From the NCBI GenBank assembly GCA_030686995.1, contig CM060696.1:112774949-112838948 (forward strand): a DNA stretch of 64,000 bases. The letters are read 5' to 3'. The position numbers and the translations under genes were made by a program. Of this stretch, positions 21,118 through 33,500 are shown one piece after another. Under the pieces are notes generated by a model, which worked only from the letters and a program-made list of their open reading frames with translations, searched no databases and was not told the DNA's origin. The first letter of the stretch is position 1, and the number at the start of each line of letters is the position of its first letter. The DNA is from Artemisia argyi. Its lineage: Eukaryota > Streptophyta > Magnoliopsida > Asterales > Asteraceae.

Positions 21118-22283
21118 ATGGAATCTGAAAAATATTTAGAAGGGCAATCTATGCAAAGACCACCACTATTTGAAAGTGATGGATTTTTATATTGGAAAAT
21201 AGATTCGAAACGTATGTGAAATCAAAAGATCTTGATCTTTGGCATATTATTACCTTTGGTGATTTTCCTCCTATTCAATATAATGTTGAAACTAAAATGA
21301 ATGAAATTGTATCTTTTGAAGAACAAAATGATGATTTGAAAAAGAAATTAGCAAAAAATAATGAGGCTAAAATGGTAATTTATAATGCGTTACCACGCAA
21401 AGAATATGAAAGAATTTTTATGTGTAAAACCGCCAAAGAAATTTGGGATTCTTTACTAATTACTCACCAAGGTAATAGCCAAGTCAAAGATAATAAAATA
21501 GATCTTCTTATACAACAATATGAACAATTTACGATTCCGGAAGAGGAATCAATTGATAATGCTTTTGCTAAGTTTAACACTATCATCACAAGTTTAAAAG
21601 CACTTGATGAGACATTTTCTAGTAAAAGTTGTGTTAGGAAATTTCTTAGGGCATTGCATCCGAAATGGCGAGCTAAGGTCACGGCAATCGAAGAATCAAA
21701 GAACTTGATGACGTTATCACTAGATGAACTAATTGGCAACTTGAAGGTTCATGAAGAAATCATAAGAAGAGATTCGGAAACGGTCAAAGTCAAGAAAGAA
21801 CAAACCAAATCCATTGCTCTAAAAGCCAAAAAGGAACCTAGTGATGATGATGATGATTCAAGTGACGAAAGTGAAGATGAAGAATATGCAATGGCTGTAA
21901 GAGAATTCAAGAAGTTCTTCAAGAGACGAGGAAGATTCACTAGATCATCACGAGACGAAAGAAAAGCATTCCAAAGGAATAGAAGTGACAACTACGGGAA
22001 GAGAAAGTGCTTTAGATGTGGAAGTCCAAATCATCTCATTGGCGAATGTCTAAAGCCACCGGGTTATGAAAGTCAAGGTGCTTTTGTTAGTGGAACATGG
22101 AGTGATAGTGACAAAGAAGAAGTTGAAAAGCCAAGAGACGAAAAGTGTTTTATGGCAAAAGAAACCGACGAAATATGTTTAGGAATTGACTTGGAACCTG
22201 ACGAATGGATCAAAGATAGCGGATGTTCGAGGCACATGACGGGGAATCGCAATCTATTCTCTACATACAAGGCATACAATTGA
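21118..22283 (+). pseudogene. Copia D gag and protease N-terminus
   Basis: ATG at 21118 opens a frame that reaches G-F-L-Y-W-K, then shifts: one A appears to be missing in the A-run near 21197, and the frame starting at 21192 carries on with F-E-T-Y-V-K. The UBN2-type gag domain follows (E-I-W-D-S-L near 21440), then an acidic run (21843-21890), zinc knuckle C-x2-C-x4-H-x4-C (22008-22049) and the copia protease motif [10 protein letters not shown] (22215-22244) with its catalytic Asp. A TGA at 22281-22283 stops it where Gly is expected. gag and protease share one frame here, unlike B. Confidence 0.88.
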
Positions 22284-23337
22284 GGTAACGTTATTTTTGG
22301 TAGTGACTTACGTGGAAAAATCATTGGCAAAGGTACGATCTCTCAAGACTCACTTACTATTGAAAATGTAGAGCATGTAGATAAATTAACATATAACTTG
22401 CTTAGTGTAGGACAAATATGTGATAATAAATGTAGAGTCACATTTACCGAAGATGATAGCGAAATAGTTAAGAATGGAAAAATTATAGGTAGAGGAATTA
22501 GAAAAGGTGGCATATATGTTATGAAACTAGGAAACAAACCTGAGGATAGGATATGCCTAGCGACCCTAGATGAAAACTCTACACTATGGCATAGGAGATT
22601 AGGACATGCTAACATGCAACAAATACAATCTTTGGCCTCTAAGGAATTAGTTAGAAATTTGCCTAATCTAAAATATGACAAGCATTTTTGTGATGCATGT
22701 AAAATTGGAAAACAAGCTCATGCTAGTCACAAAGCCAAAAATATAGTATCCACTACTAGATGCCTAGAATTATTACATATGGATCTTTTTGGTCCATCCG
22801 CTGTGCGGAGCTATGGAGGAAACAAATATACCTTAGTGATAGTAGATGACTACTCACAATACACGTGGACTAGGTTTTTAAGTGACAAGACCCAAGCCTT
22901 TGAAAATTTTGAAATATTTAGTAAAATGATTCAAAATAAATTAGGATGCTCAATAGTTGCCATCAGAACGGACCATGGTAGGGAATTTGATAACGAAGTA
23001 CAATTCGGAAAATATTGCGAGTTAAATGGAATATCTCACAATTTCTCCGCTCCTCGTACTCCTCAATCAAATGGCGTAGTAGAAAGAAAAAATAGGTCAC
23101 TACAAGAAATAAGTAGAACTATGTTAAATGAACAATCCATCCCACAAAAATTTTGGTGTCACGCCGTAGATACATCAACTTATATTTTAAATAGGGTATC
23201 AATTAGAAGAATTCTAAGAAAAACTCCTTATGAGTTATTAAGAGGTAGAAAACCAAACTTAAGCTACTTTAAGGTATTTGGAAGTAAATGCTATATTTTA
23301 AACACTAAGGACTATCTCACTAAGTATGATCCAAAAT
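22284..23337 (+). pseudogene. Copia D integrase, N-terminal part
   Basis: Continues the frame after the TGA: rest of the protease, then the zinc-binding H-x-x-x-x-H (L-W-H-R-R-L-G-H) and C-x2-C (C-D-A-C-K) at about 22588-22700, and the catalytic core with first Asp in L-L-H-M-D-L-F-G-P (about 22773), second in R-T-D-H-G-R-E-F (about 22968) and Glu in G-V-V-E-R-K-N (about 23070). All three catalytic residues are present. The frame ends at Y-D-P-K (about 23335), where E enters. Integrase would insert the cDNA into chromosomal DNA. Confidence 0.88.
23195..23337 (+). repeat. Left copy of 143-bp direct repeat flanking E
   Basis: Identical to 36315-36457 except two substitutions (A/G and A/T). It is D integrase coding sequence present on both sides of E, far longer than the 5-bp duplication made by gypsy integrase. 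It ends CCAAAAT, which is also the sequence next to E's primer site. Confidence 0.95.
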
Positions 23338-23338
23338 T

Positions 23339-26300
23339 TGATTCCTCCCGAACCACCACTTTATTTCTCAACCGCTTGTGAACGGCCGATAACAAAAAGG
23401 GAGAGGCCGGGAGAAATGGCAAAGTTAATCCGTGGGTCTTAAGTACAGAAAAGTACGTGAGTACAGAAAAGTACATCCCCGGGTCGTTATGTCCCAACGA
23501 GGTGTGAACGTGATACTACCATAACTTGTAATGTTGAAATAATATGTATATAGAAAAATGGGAATCTGATTGACTAACACTGAATGTGAATAGTAATAGC
23601 TCTGTCACAGCTACTTCATTTAAGAAACGTACAATCAGAAACCCTAAAATAAATAATATTTACAAACGTACGTTTAAGTTTAAATAAACGTAAACGTAAC
23701 GTATAAAACAAAACTTTCCCAAAGAGGTATTTGCATACCTTAACGGCTTAAATGCAAATTAAAAGAAAATAAAATAACTAACTATATTTATAATATTATT
23801 ATTATATTAATAAGAAAACCTAGAAACCTAAAACGCTTACGATTACGTAATACTTACGTAACTGTAATAAAATAAAAAGTGAATACCGTCCAATATAAGT
23901 CTCACAAATGTGAAAATTACATTTTTGGAATCCTAAAAGAATAAGAAAATTATTAGAAAATTAAAACTTATTTTTATACTATGTACTTAATTATTATTAA
24001 TTAAAACCTATTATTTACTATTAATAATTACCTAAAAATAAGAAAAATATAAAAAATGCTTAGAAAAATAAAATTAAAACTTAGAAAAGTTTAAAATAAT
24101 ATAAAATAATTTTTGAAACTAAAAATATATTTATTATACAATTATTCTATTTATTATTACTTATTTACTATTATCTATATATTAATACTAATATTTAATT
24201 ATTATAAATACTAAATAAGCAAACAAAAATATGAAACTTTTTACATAATTCTAAAATACTAATAAAAAGCTAAGAAAAATATAAAAACTATATTTAATAT
24301 ACAAAAATAAGAAAACTTAATTAAAATCTATTATTTATTAATTAGACTAATTAAACTAAATTAATTATTATACATACTAAACTTATTTATAAAATTATAA
24401 AACTTTTTATAAAACTTCCTAAGTATCTCAGGAATACATAAAAAATATAAAAAGTTTGTAAAAATTATAAATAAGCAGTTTTAAAAATAATTTACTTATT
24501 ATTTCCTAAAACCTAATGAAACTATATTAATTATTATATATATTAGATGAACAGTAAAAAATACGAAAAAATTACAGAAAGTATATTTACTTATAAGGAT
24601 CCTAGGAAAAATAAGTTGGGGTTGCCAGCTTATCCAGATAAGCTGGAATAAGCTGCTCAGTTCCAATAAGCCAAAAGGGAAAAAGTGGGTTATATACATT
24701 GTTTGTGCAAAGACAAACGGAACTGGTGCCCCAGAGCTAATGGAAGGGGTGTGGGCACAATGCATGTATACTAGCGAGAGGTCTCAGGTTCGAATCCCAC
24801 CCACACCCATTTTTTCATTTTTATTTTATTTTTTCATTTTTCTTTTTGCAAACCTGTATAACAAGTAATAATATGGGACTTTAACTAAACCAACTTTTTC
24901 AAAACTTAGAAACAAGCTGTGTGACAGCTTATTTCCAACTCAGTTGGCCAAAAAGCTCAAGCTTCTTAAATAGAAGCTATCACTTGAGTTAAAGGGTCTT
25001 TTTGGTTTTTCTTTTTATTAAACTAAATAAATACATATAATATACATATAAGATGAAAATAGAACTTATTAAACCTAAAAATAAGCCAAACGTGGCTTAT
25101 TACTCACTCAGATGAGTTTTTGGACTCAAAGTGGGATAATAAGCTTGGTAAAAGCTTGTAAAAGCTAAACAGTGGTGTAAAAAGGTAAAAGGTATGTATA
25201 TACAAGTATAATAGGTCTATGTAAATAAGAATAAGCACTGAGGAGTGCTTAATAGTATAAGCTCATGGTTTAGACAATTTAACCTTTTGGGCTAAACTTG
25301 GATTGAGTTGAGGCTTCTAAGAACCTATAATAAGCTTCATACTAAAAAGTAAAAGATAAAAAGATATTGTACAAGTATTATATACATGTATGTACAAGCT
25401 TATGCACAGAGATTCACTTATAAACTCATAATAAGCAAATAAGCACTTCTCTGTGCATACAGTTCCAAACACCCCTGCAACTTACTTTTATGGCAATTTA
25501 AGCTTAGTAAATAAGCTGAAAAAGCTAAATTAGAAGTTGGAGTAGCAAGGTGGGGTGATTGGCTTTCCAAAAAGCCAAAGCTCACCTAGTGGGGTCCACT
25601 AGGGAGCTTATGAGAGGCTTATGAAAATCATCCAAATCCCTGAGTATGACTAGGAATCAGTATACACAGAAAAGTGGGACACACTAAAAGCTGATTGCAG
25701 CCCTACTTAATGAGCTACAATACTGAATCAAAGCATTGGATCTAAGAATCTAGTGGATAAGCTCCATTTTGATCTAAAATTCATAAGCTGTGGTCAATTA
25801 ATAAGCTTGTAGTGAGCTTATGAAATTGGCTAATTTTGGATGGGTATACTGATGAACAGTAAACTCATCCAAAATGGTGATAAGTTAAAGCTTGTTGCAG
25901 CTTATGTAAATAAGCTACAAATGGGAATTTAAGTCCAGGAACATGAAGTTGGGGTGGTTGGCTTCTAGAAAAGCCAATTAGCCAAACTTCAAGTTCACTA
26001 ATGAGCTTGTGGAGAGCTTATGGAAAAGGTGCAATCTCACTGAATTCTCAGTGAGATTTTGTGAATGGGCAAACAAAAGCTCTCAAAAACTTATCTTAAT
26101 AATCTTTAATAAGCTCAACTCATACTAAGACATTGACATGGGTACCTTGGCTTTGTGAAAAGCCAAGGTTCACATAGTCAAGCTCACTGAGGAGCTTATT
26201 AGAAGCTTTGGGTAACCAACTCACCTCACCCATTGCTTCAGTGAAGTGAGTAGGTTGTGACAAAAAGGTGGATGGTAAAAAGTAGTCTAATAAGCTAAAA

Positions 26301-29116
26301 AGGGAAAATAAATTATATAAACAATAAATTAGCCACAAGGGCTTCACAAAGAAACAAAATTTATAGACTATTATGTACTGAGGTGCAAGAAACAAGCTTA
26401 TGAAACTAGGCCACAACTCAGTGCACAGGACACATTTAACAAAAATAGCTAAAAAGATAAGCAAAGAAAAGCAGTTTAAAAGCTATATCAAAAATTAACA
26501 AAAATCACACAGACAGATGAGCAACAAAACTATAATTCCTAAAAATCACAAGTCTTAAAAATCAATAATAAACTCAGAATTAAATTGTCAATTTAATTCA
26601 AAAATTGCATACCAAGAATTTTGACTTTTACTCAATGAACTAAAGTTGACTAATCTGAATTTATAACCTAATTTATTGACTCAATATGTTATAATAAGCA
26701 ATAGAAACATGAAATTAACAAAAATAATCAACATTTAAACACATAAATTGAATATGGACATGTAAATTATGACAGACAAGAAACTAAGACAGTTAAAAAG
26801 GAATTTTGACTTTATACTAAACAAAGCTTGGACATGATCACTTATCTGAGTTAATGAACCACTAGTAACACACAATCAAACAAGAACAAAACTACTAGCA
26901 TCCATATAACACAGATTATACAGCAATCAATTTAGTGAAAACTGAGAGAAATTTGAGAATGAAGATTATTGTAAAAGACATTATCCTTGAGCCTAAAGGG
27001 GTGTCAAGCCCTCTAATAACCCAATGATCATACAAGAACAGGAATATACATCACAAACAACCTCAATACCCTGAATCAAAGCACTTCCAAACAGTCCCTT
27101 AAGTCCCACTTGTCACATGATTATTAAGGTTTTCAATGAAAATGCTTATGAACCTGAATCCAAACTACATAATAACATATATTAAGACAAAATAAACAGA
27201 TAAACAACAATTTAAACAACAACACACATGGATTATTCATAATCCATTTCTACAGCTAAAAATGGATCATGGAGCAAATCCATAAACTAAAACATGAACA
27301 TATAATTTTAAACTATCAAAACACTTAATAACAACATTTAAGCAACAAAACATGAAAATCAAAGTAAATAAGAACATGAACAGTAAATTACAAAAATTAA
27401 AGAAAATTGCTTACAAATGAGAATGGGACTGAGACATAGAACAAATGGACAAGGTTACCCCTAATAGCTTTCCATTAAGCTCCTAATACCCCATAGCATT
27501 CCAAATCCAACCCTGCTCCAAGCTTGTTCATCATGTAACCATATATATATATTTTTTTTATTTCTTTTCTATTTTCTGATTTTTATTCTATTTTTAAATT
27601 TAAGAGATCATGACTGATTATTTGTATCTAAAAGCTTGTATGCTTTTGTCAGGAGCCTATATGTACTTCTAGAGTCCAAGAAACAACCATGATTAAACAG
27701 AATTTAAATGACTTGAAAATTAAGTGAAATTAAGTGAAAACATGAAATTTAAAAGATACTTGAAATAAAACTGAAATTAAAGGTTCATTACACTATTTTA
27801 ATGAAAAGTACAAGATTTAAAACTTAAAAGAACATTATACTATGAAAAACAGTAAAGATTAATTAAACTATGACCTAGGCTAATCCAAAGGTATTTAATC
27901 CTTCTCCCTCTTGCACCTTTTATAGCATCTTGAAGTTCCCCACATGTCTCTGGTCAGTTCCCACTTTAAATCTTGTCCATTGGATGACTGAAACTCATCC
28001 TAGCCATTTAAACGATTTTGGCGCCAATTTCTTTACACGTGGCTATGAGCTGTTACAAGCTAATTAAAGCTTCTTGGACTGTTATAGAGGTGTAAGGAAC
28101 AAGTATTGGAGATATTTAGCCAAGTTGGGGTGTTTATGGAAGAAAACAGGGGAAAAGTTGTGGTATGGAGGAAAAAGAAGTGTCGGTTGAATTTAATGGG
28201 AGGTTGTGGGCTACTGTGTAGGTGGCAGGAGGTGGTGGAGAGAGTAGGGTGTGAGTTGGGGTAGGCAAGTGGAGGAGGAGAGGTGGTAAAAACCACCTGG
28301 TTTTGGGTTTCAGGCTGGGGGTGAGGGTGGTGAACAGTGTTGGTGGTTTGGCGGGGTCAACGGGTCAACGCCCAGGTTTATTAATAAGGGGTGGTTTGGA
28401 CTGGGCTTATGTTGGGCTTAGAAAAGGAAGGGTGGGCTTGGTTTGTGGATTTGTTAAATAAAGGGTCCGGATGGTTTTATTAGTAACAAAAGCCCAAGGA
28501 CCAATGTTGTATTTTCTGATTTTTGGAGGACCTAAATTGCCAACTTCCCAAACTTTCTTTAAGGGACCAAACCTGCCATTAAACAATTACACAAGGACCA
28601 AAGTTGTATTTTATTTTATTTTTAAAACTTTAAGGACCTAAAATGTAAATTTGGATATTTGAGGGACTAAACTTGTAATTTCCCAAAAGTTTATAAAATT
28701 GTTCCAAATTGTCATTCATGAATAGTACAAGGGTAATTTGTGATAAAATTCTATTTTGAATACCCAGGGACTAAGTTTGCTAATTTTGTAACTTGAGGGG
28801 TAAAAATTGCCAGTTTGTGTAAACTTTTATCCAGGGATGTTTTGTGAATATTTTTGGTTTCCCAAGGAATTAAGTTGACTTTTCATTCATTTTAAACCTT
28901 CAGGGACTAGTTTTGTCAATATTTGAAACTTGAGGGACTGAAACTGCCAATTATGCAAACTTTGTACATTTTTCATCTGTTTTTGCATATTTTGCATTTG
29001 AAACATATAAAACACACTTCTAAGATATTTTAAGTATTTTGATACATATTTGAGTATTTTTGTATGTTTTGGCAGCTCAGATTGGTATAAAATGATGAGT
29101 GTTTAGACACTCATCA
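23339..29116 (-). repeat. Element E LTR, left copy (5778 bp)
   Basis: In element sense it starts with a palindromic hairpin TGATGAGTGT-n4-ACACTCATCA (29116-29093), followed by degenerate GGGACTxxA repeats (about 28960-28490), a region dense in AATAAGCTT-like motifs (about 26500-24600) containing a SINE-like stretch, an AT-rich region, ACGT cores including AAACGTACGTTT (23664-23675), and a GC-rich block (23477-23506). Small frames such as the 114-codon one at 26120-26464 lack support as genes. Confidence 0.92.
24727..24840 (+). repeat. tRNA-derived SINE-like sequence in E LTR (left)
   Basis: A perfect RNA polymerase III box B, GGTTCGAATCC (24787-24797), follows a box-A-like AGCTAATGG (about 24735) by about 50 bases. 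It is preceded by GAGAGGTCTCA and followed by a T-rich tail, all typical of plant tRNA-derived SINEs. No clear target duplication. It lies antisense to E and is present in both LTRs, so the family acquired it before this insertion. Confidence 0.55.
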
Positions 29117-29187
29117 ATCCCCCACACTAAACTATTGCTAGTCCCTAGCAATCTTTTATGAAAAATTAATGGATTTCATCTCTTTAC

Positions 29188-29519
29188 CAAAAGCCATCAC
29201 TTCTGGAGTAGCCAGGTGTAAGAACTGTGGCACACCTGATAACCGTGTGATTTTGAGCAAATCACCAGCTGTCAACGGATTTGATTTGTCTTTACCAAAA
29301 GCCGTTTGCTTCTGGACTAGCCAACTCTTGATGGAATAGTCAACATCTTGGTCAGCTGATTACCAATTATGGTTTTTCCACGGCCTTTACCACAAGCCAT
29401 AATCTTGCGGGCTAGCCAACTCATTTGTTTTTGGGGAGTTGAGGAACCGTACAATTTTTGGCAAATTGCAAGCCATAAACGGATTTGAGATATCTTTACC
29501 AAGAGCCGTTTGCTCCTGG
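29188..29519 (-). other. Array of four stem-loops in E
   Basis: In element sense: HP1 29519-29499 (CCAGGAGC/GCTCTTGG), HP2 29411-29390 (CCCGCAAG/CTTGTGG), HP3 29315-29295 (CCAGAAGC/GCTTTTGG) and HP4 29207-29188 (CCAGAAG/CTTTTGG). Smaller stem-loops lie between them at 29366-29348 (TTGGT/ACCAA) and 29250-29232 (CACAC/GTGTG). Confidence 0.75.
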
Positions 29520-30054
29520 ATTAGCCAGTCCTTGTGTGGATTAGACATGGTGGACTAATAACCATTTGTTGTATTTAGTGCAAAACACTAATACCAAATG
29601 AAAAAATTTTAAATTTTGGCCATTTTTGGGGAAAAAGGGCATACAAGGGTATATAAGTGATCAAATTCGCCAGAATTTCCCCTCCACACTTAGAAATGAA
29701 TATTGTCCTCAATATTCAAAGTCCCGGCTATTATGCCGAATCTTTGAACGTAAAAATATAACATTTAAAAGCTAAGTGGGGTAACACAACAATTATTTTA
29801 TTTTTCTGTATTTACAATTTTTCAAAGTTTTTCAAAATATATACAACATGTGGGGTACACCCCCACACTTAGGTGGTACACACGAGTGAAAACCCATGTT
29901 TATGCTACTGTTTTTGATTACCAAGTCGCTAGCTTGACTTGACCCCGAATTAAATTGTCCATGGGGAAGTGGAGTGGGATTGCCACTCAAAGATTGGGTG
30001 AGAAATTGGAGTGGGATTGCCACTCACAGAATTATGAAATGAGAAGATAAAAGG

Positions 30055-30057
<3 letters not shown>

Positions 30058-30097
<40 letters not shown>
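30058..30097. repeat. Poly-T run (40 bases)
   Basis: An uninterrupted T40 in E's internal region, poly-A in element sense. It lies just before the conserved 3' module and may mark the deletion junction that removed gag-pol, or simple slippage. Confidence 0.9.
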
Positions 30098-30098
<1 letters not shown>

Positions 30099-30510
30099 GT
30101 TTTTATCTTTTATAAATGTTTTTGTATTTTTAGATTTGTATATATATGTACAAAAGAAAGAAAATTCCTAACAACCGCCCCTCGAAAGGGAATCTGGGTC
30201 TGACAGAGCTCAGTAACTGAAAACAGCCAACAACCAAATGTTGTAACTGAGGGACTAATCAAACTGGGCAAGTTGTGTGCATAGGAAAAATGTTTTTGTA
30301 TTTTATATTGTTTATGAAATAATATAATATATGTAATCACTACCTCCCAGGCTTGTGTCAGGTTTACCACGCAAGCTAATTACTTGTGAATAATTAACTG
30401 TAATAAATGTGTCCTGACAGCCTGGAAGTTGAATGATATAGTATAATATACAAACAAGGATAGGTATTTCAACAAAATACAAAATACAAGTCATAGTAGG
30501 CAGCACAACC

Positions 30511-30528
30511 TCCCCGGCAGCGGCGCCA
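30511..30528 (-). promoter_or_regulatory. Element E primer-binding site, tRNA-Asp type
   Basis: The complement reads TGGCGCCGCTGCCGGGGA, identical to LARD1 and C, five bases from the LTR. Confidence 0.88.
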
Positions 30529-30533
30529 AAATT

Positions 30534-33500
30534 TGATTCCTCCCGAACCACCACTTTATTTCTCAACCGCTTGTGAACGGCCGATAACAAAAAGGGAGAG
30601 GCCGGGAGAAATGGCAAAGTTAATCCGTGGGTCTTAAGTACAGAAAAGTACGTGAGTACAGAAAAGTACATCCCCGGGTCGTTATGTCCCAACGAGGTGT
30701 GAACGCGATACTACCATAACTTGTAATGTTGAAATAATATGTATATAGAAAAATGGGAATCTGATTGACTAACACTGAATGTGAATAGTAATAGCTCTGT
30801 CACAGCTACTTCATTTAAGAAACGTACAATCAGAAACCCTAAAATAAATAATATTTACAAACGTACGTTTAAGTTTAAATAAACGTAAACGTAACGTATA
30901 AAACAAAGCTTTCCCAAAGAGGGAATTTGCATGCCTTAACGGCTTAAATGCAAATTAAAAGAAAATAAAATAACTAACTATATTTATAATATTATTATTA
31001 TATTAATAAGAAAACCTAGAAACCTAAAACGCTTACGATTACGTAATACTTACGTAACTGTAATAAAATAAAAAGTGAATACCGTCCAATATAAGTCTCA
31101 CAAATGTGAAAATTACATTTTTGGAATCCTAAAAGAATAAGAAAATTATTAGAAAATTAAAACTTATTTTTATACTATGTACTTGATTATTATTAATTAA
31201 AACCTATTATTTACTATTAATAATTACCTAAAAATAAGAAAAATATAAAAAATGCTTAGAAAAATAAAATTAAAACTTAGAAAAGTTTAAAATAATATAA
31301 AATAATTTTTGAAACTAAAAATATATTTATTATACAATTATTCTATTTATTATTACTTATTTACTATTATCTATATATTAATACTAATATTTAATTATTA
31401 TAAATACTAAATAAGCAAACAAAAATATGAAACTTTTTACATAATTCTAAAATACTAATAAAAAGCTAAGAAAAATATAAAAACTATATTTAATATACAA
31501 AAATAAGAAAACTTAATTAAAATCTATTATTTATTAATTAGACTAATTAAACTAAATTAATTATTATACATACTAAACTTATTTATAAAATTATAAAACT
31601 TTTTATAAAACTTCCTAAGTATCTCAGGAATACATAAAAAATATAAAAAGTTTGTAAAAATTATAAATAAGCAGTTTTAAAAATAATTTACTTATTATTT
31701 CCTAAAACCTAATGAAACTATATTAATTATTATATATATTAGATGAACAGTAAAAAATACGAAAAAATTACAGAAGGTATATTTACTTATAAGGATCCTA
31801 GGAAAAATAAGTTGGGGTTGCCAGCTTATCCAGATAAGCTGGAATAAGCTGCTCAGTTCCAATAAGCCAAAAGGGAAAAAGTGGGTTATATACATTGTTT
31901 GTGCAAAGACAAACGGAACTGGTGCCCCAGAGCTAATGGAAGGGGTGTGGGCACAATGCATGTATACTAGCGAGAGGTCTCAGGTTCGAATCCCACCCAC
32001 ACCCATTTTTTCATTTTTATTTTATTTTTTCATTTTTCTTTTTGCAAACCTGTATAACAAGTAATAATATGGGACTTTAACTAAACCAACTTTTTCAAAA
32101 CTTAGAAACAAGCTGTGTGACAGCTTATTTCCAACTCAGTTGGCCAAAAAGCTCAAGCTTCTTAAATAGAAGCTATCACTTGAGTTAAAGGGTCTTTTTG
32201 GTTTTTCTTTTTATTAAACTAAATAAATACATATAATATACATATAAGATGAAAATAGAACTTATTAAACCTAAAAATAAGCCAAACGTGGCTTATTACT
32301 CACTCAGATGAGTTTTTGGACTCAAAGTGGGATAATAAGCTTGGTAAAAGCTTGTAAAAGCTAAACAGTGGTGTAAAAAGGTAAAAGGTATGTATATACA
32401 AGTATAATAGGTCTATGTAAATAAGAATAAGCACTGAGGAGTGCTTAATAGTATAAGCTCATGGTTTAGACAATTTAACCTTTTGGGCTAAACTTGGATT
32501 GAGTTGAGGCTTCTAAGAACCTATAATAAGCTTCATACTAAAAAGTAAAAGATAAAAAGATATTGTACAAGTATTATATACATGTATGTACAAGCTTATG
32601 CACAGAGATTCACTTATAAACTCATAATAAGCAAATAAGCACTTCTCTGTGCATACAGTTCCAAACACCCCTGCAACTTACTTTTATGGCAATTTAAGCT
32701 TAGTAAATAAGCTGAAAAAGCTAAATTAGAAGTTGGAGTAGCAAGGTGGGGTGATTGGCTTTCCAAAAAGCCAAAGCTCACCTAGTGGGGTCCACTAGGG
32801 AGCTTATGAGAGGCTTATGAAAATCATCCAAATCCCTGAGTATGACTAGGAATCAGTATACACAGAAAAGTGGGACACACTAAAAGCTGATTGCAGCCCT
32901 ACTTAATGAGCTACAATACTGAATCAAAGCATTGGATCTAAGAATCTAGTGGATAAGCTCCATTTTGATCTAAAATTCATAAGCTGTGGTCAATTAATAA
33001 GCTTGTAGTGAGCTTATGAAATTGGCTAATTTTGGATGGGTATACTGATGAACAGTAAACTCATCCAAAATGGTGATAAGTTAAAGCTTGTTGCAGCTTA
33101 TGTAAATAAGCTACAAATGGGAATTTAAGTCCAGGAACATGAAGTTGGGGTGGTTGGCTTCTAGAAAAGCCAATTAGCCAAACTTCAAGTTCACTAATGA
33201 GCTTGTGGAGAGCTTATGGAAAAGGTGCAATCTCACTGAATTCTCAGTGAGATTTTGTGAATGGGCAAACAAAAGCTCTCAAAAACTTATCTTAATAAGC
33301 TTTAATAAGCTCAACTCATACTAAGACATTGACATGGGTACCTTGGCTTTGTGAAAAGCCAAGGTTCACATAGTCAAGCTCACTGAGGAGCTTATTAGAA
33401 GCTTTGGGTAACCAACTCACCTCACCCATTGCTTCAGTGAAGTGAGTAGGTTGTGACAAAAAGGTGGATGGTAAAAAGTAGTCTAATAAGCTAAAAAGGG

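Larger units (their letters stand above)
29117..30533 (-). other. Element E internal region, non-coding
   Basis: From right to left: primer site, about 500 bp of unrecognised sequence including a T40 run, a duplicated GGAGTGGGATTGCCACTCA (29970-29988 and 30008-30026), hairpin 29922-29941, hairpin 29698-29717, and the four-hairpin array 29519-29188, ending in the purine tract. No ORF with support. Confidence 0.8.

Noticed and set aside
24787..24812. A tRNA gene
   Set aside because: Box B is present but no acceptor stem or cloverleaf can be formed; better read as a SINE-like derivative.
26120..26464. 114-codon minus-strand frame, repeated at 33316-33660
   Set aside because: It lies wholly inside the E LTR, is duplicated only because the LTR is, and shows no domain or coding bias.
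30312..30692. 126-codon minus-strand frame
   Set aside because: It starts in the E LTR and runs through the primer site into the internal region; the same start also occurs at the other LTR with a different end, so it is a chance frame.
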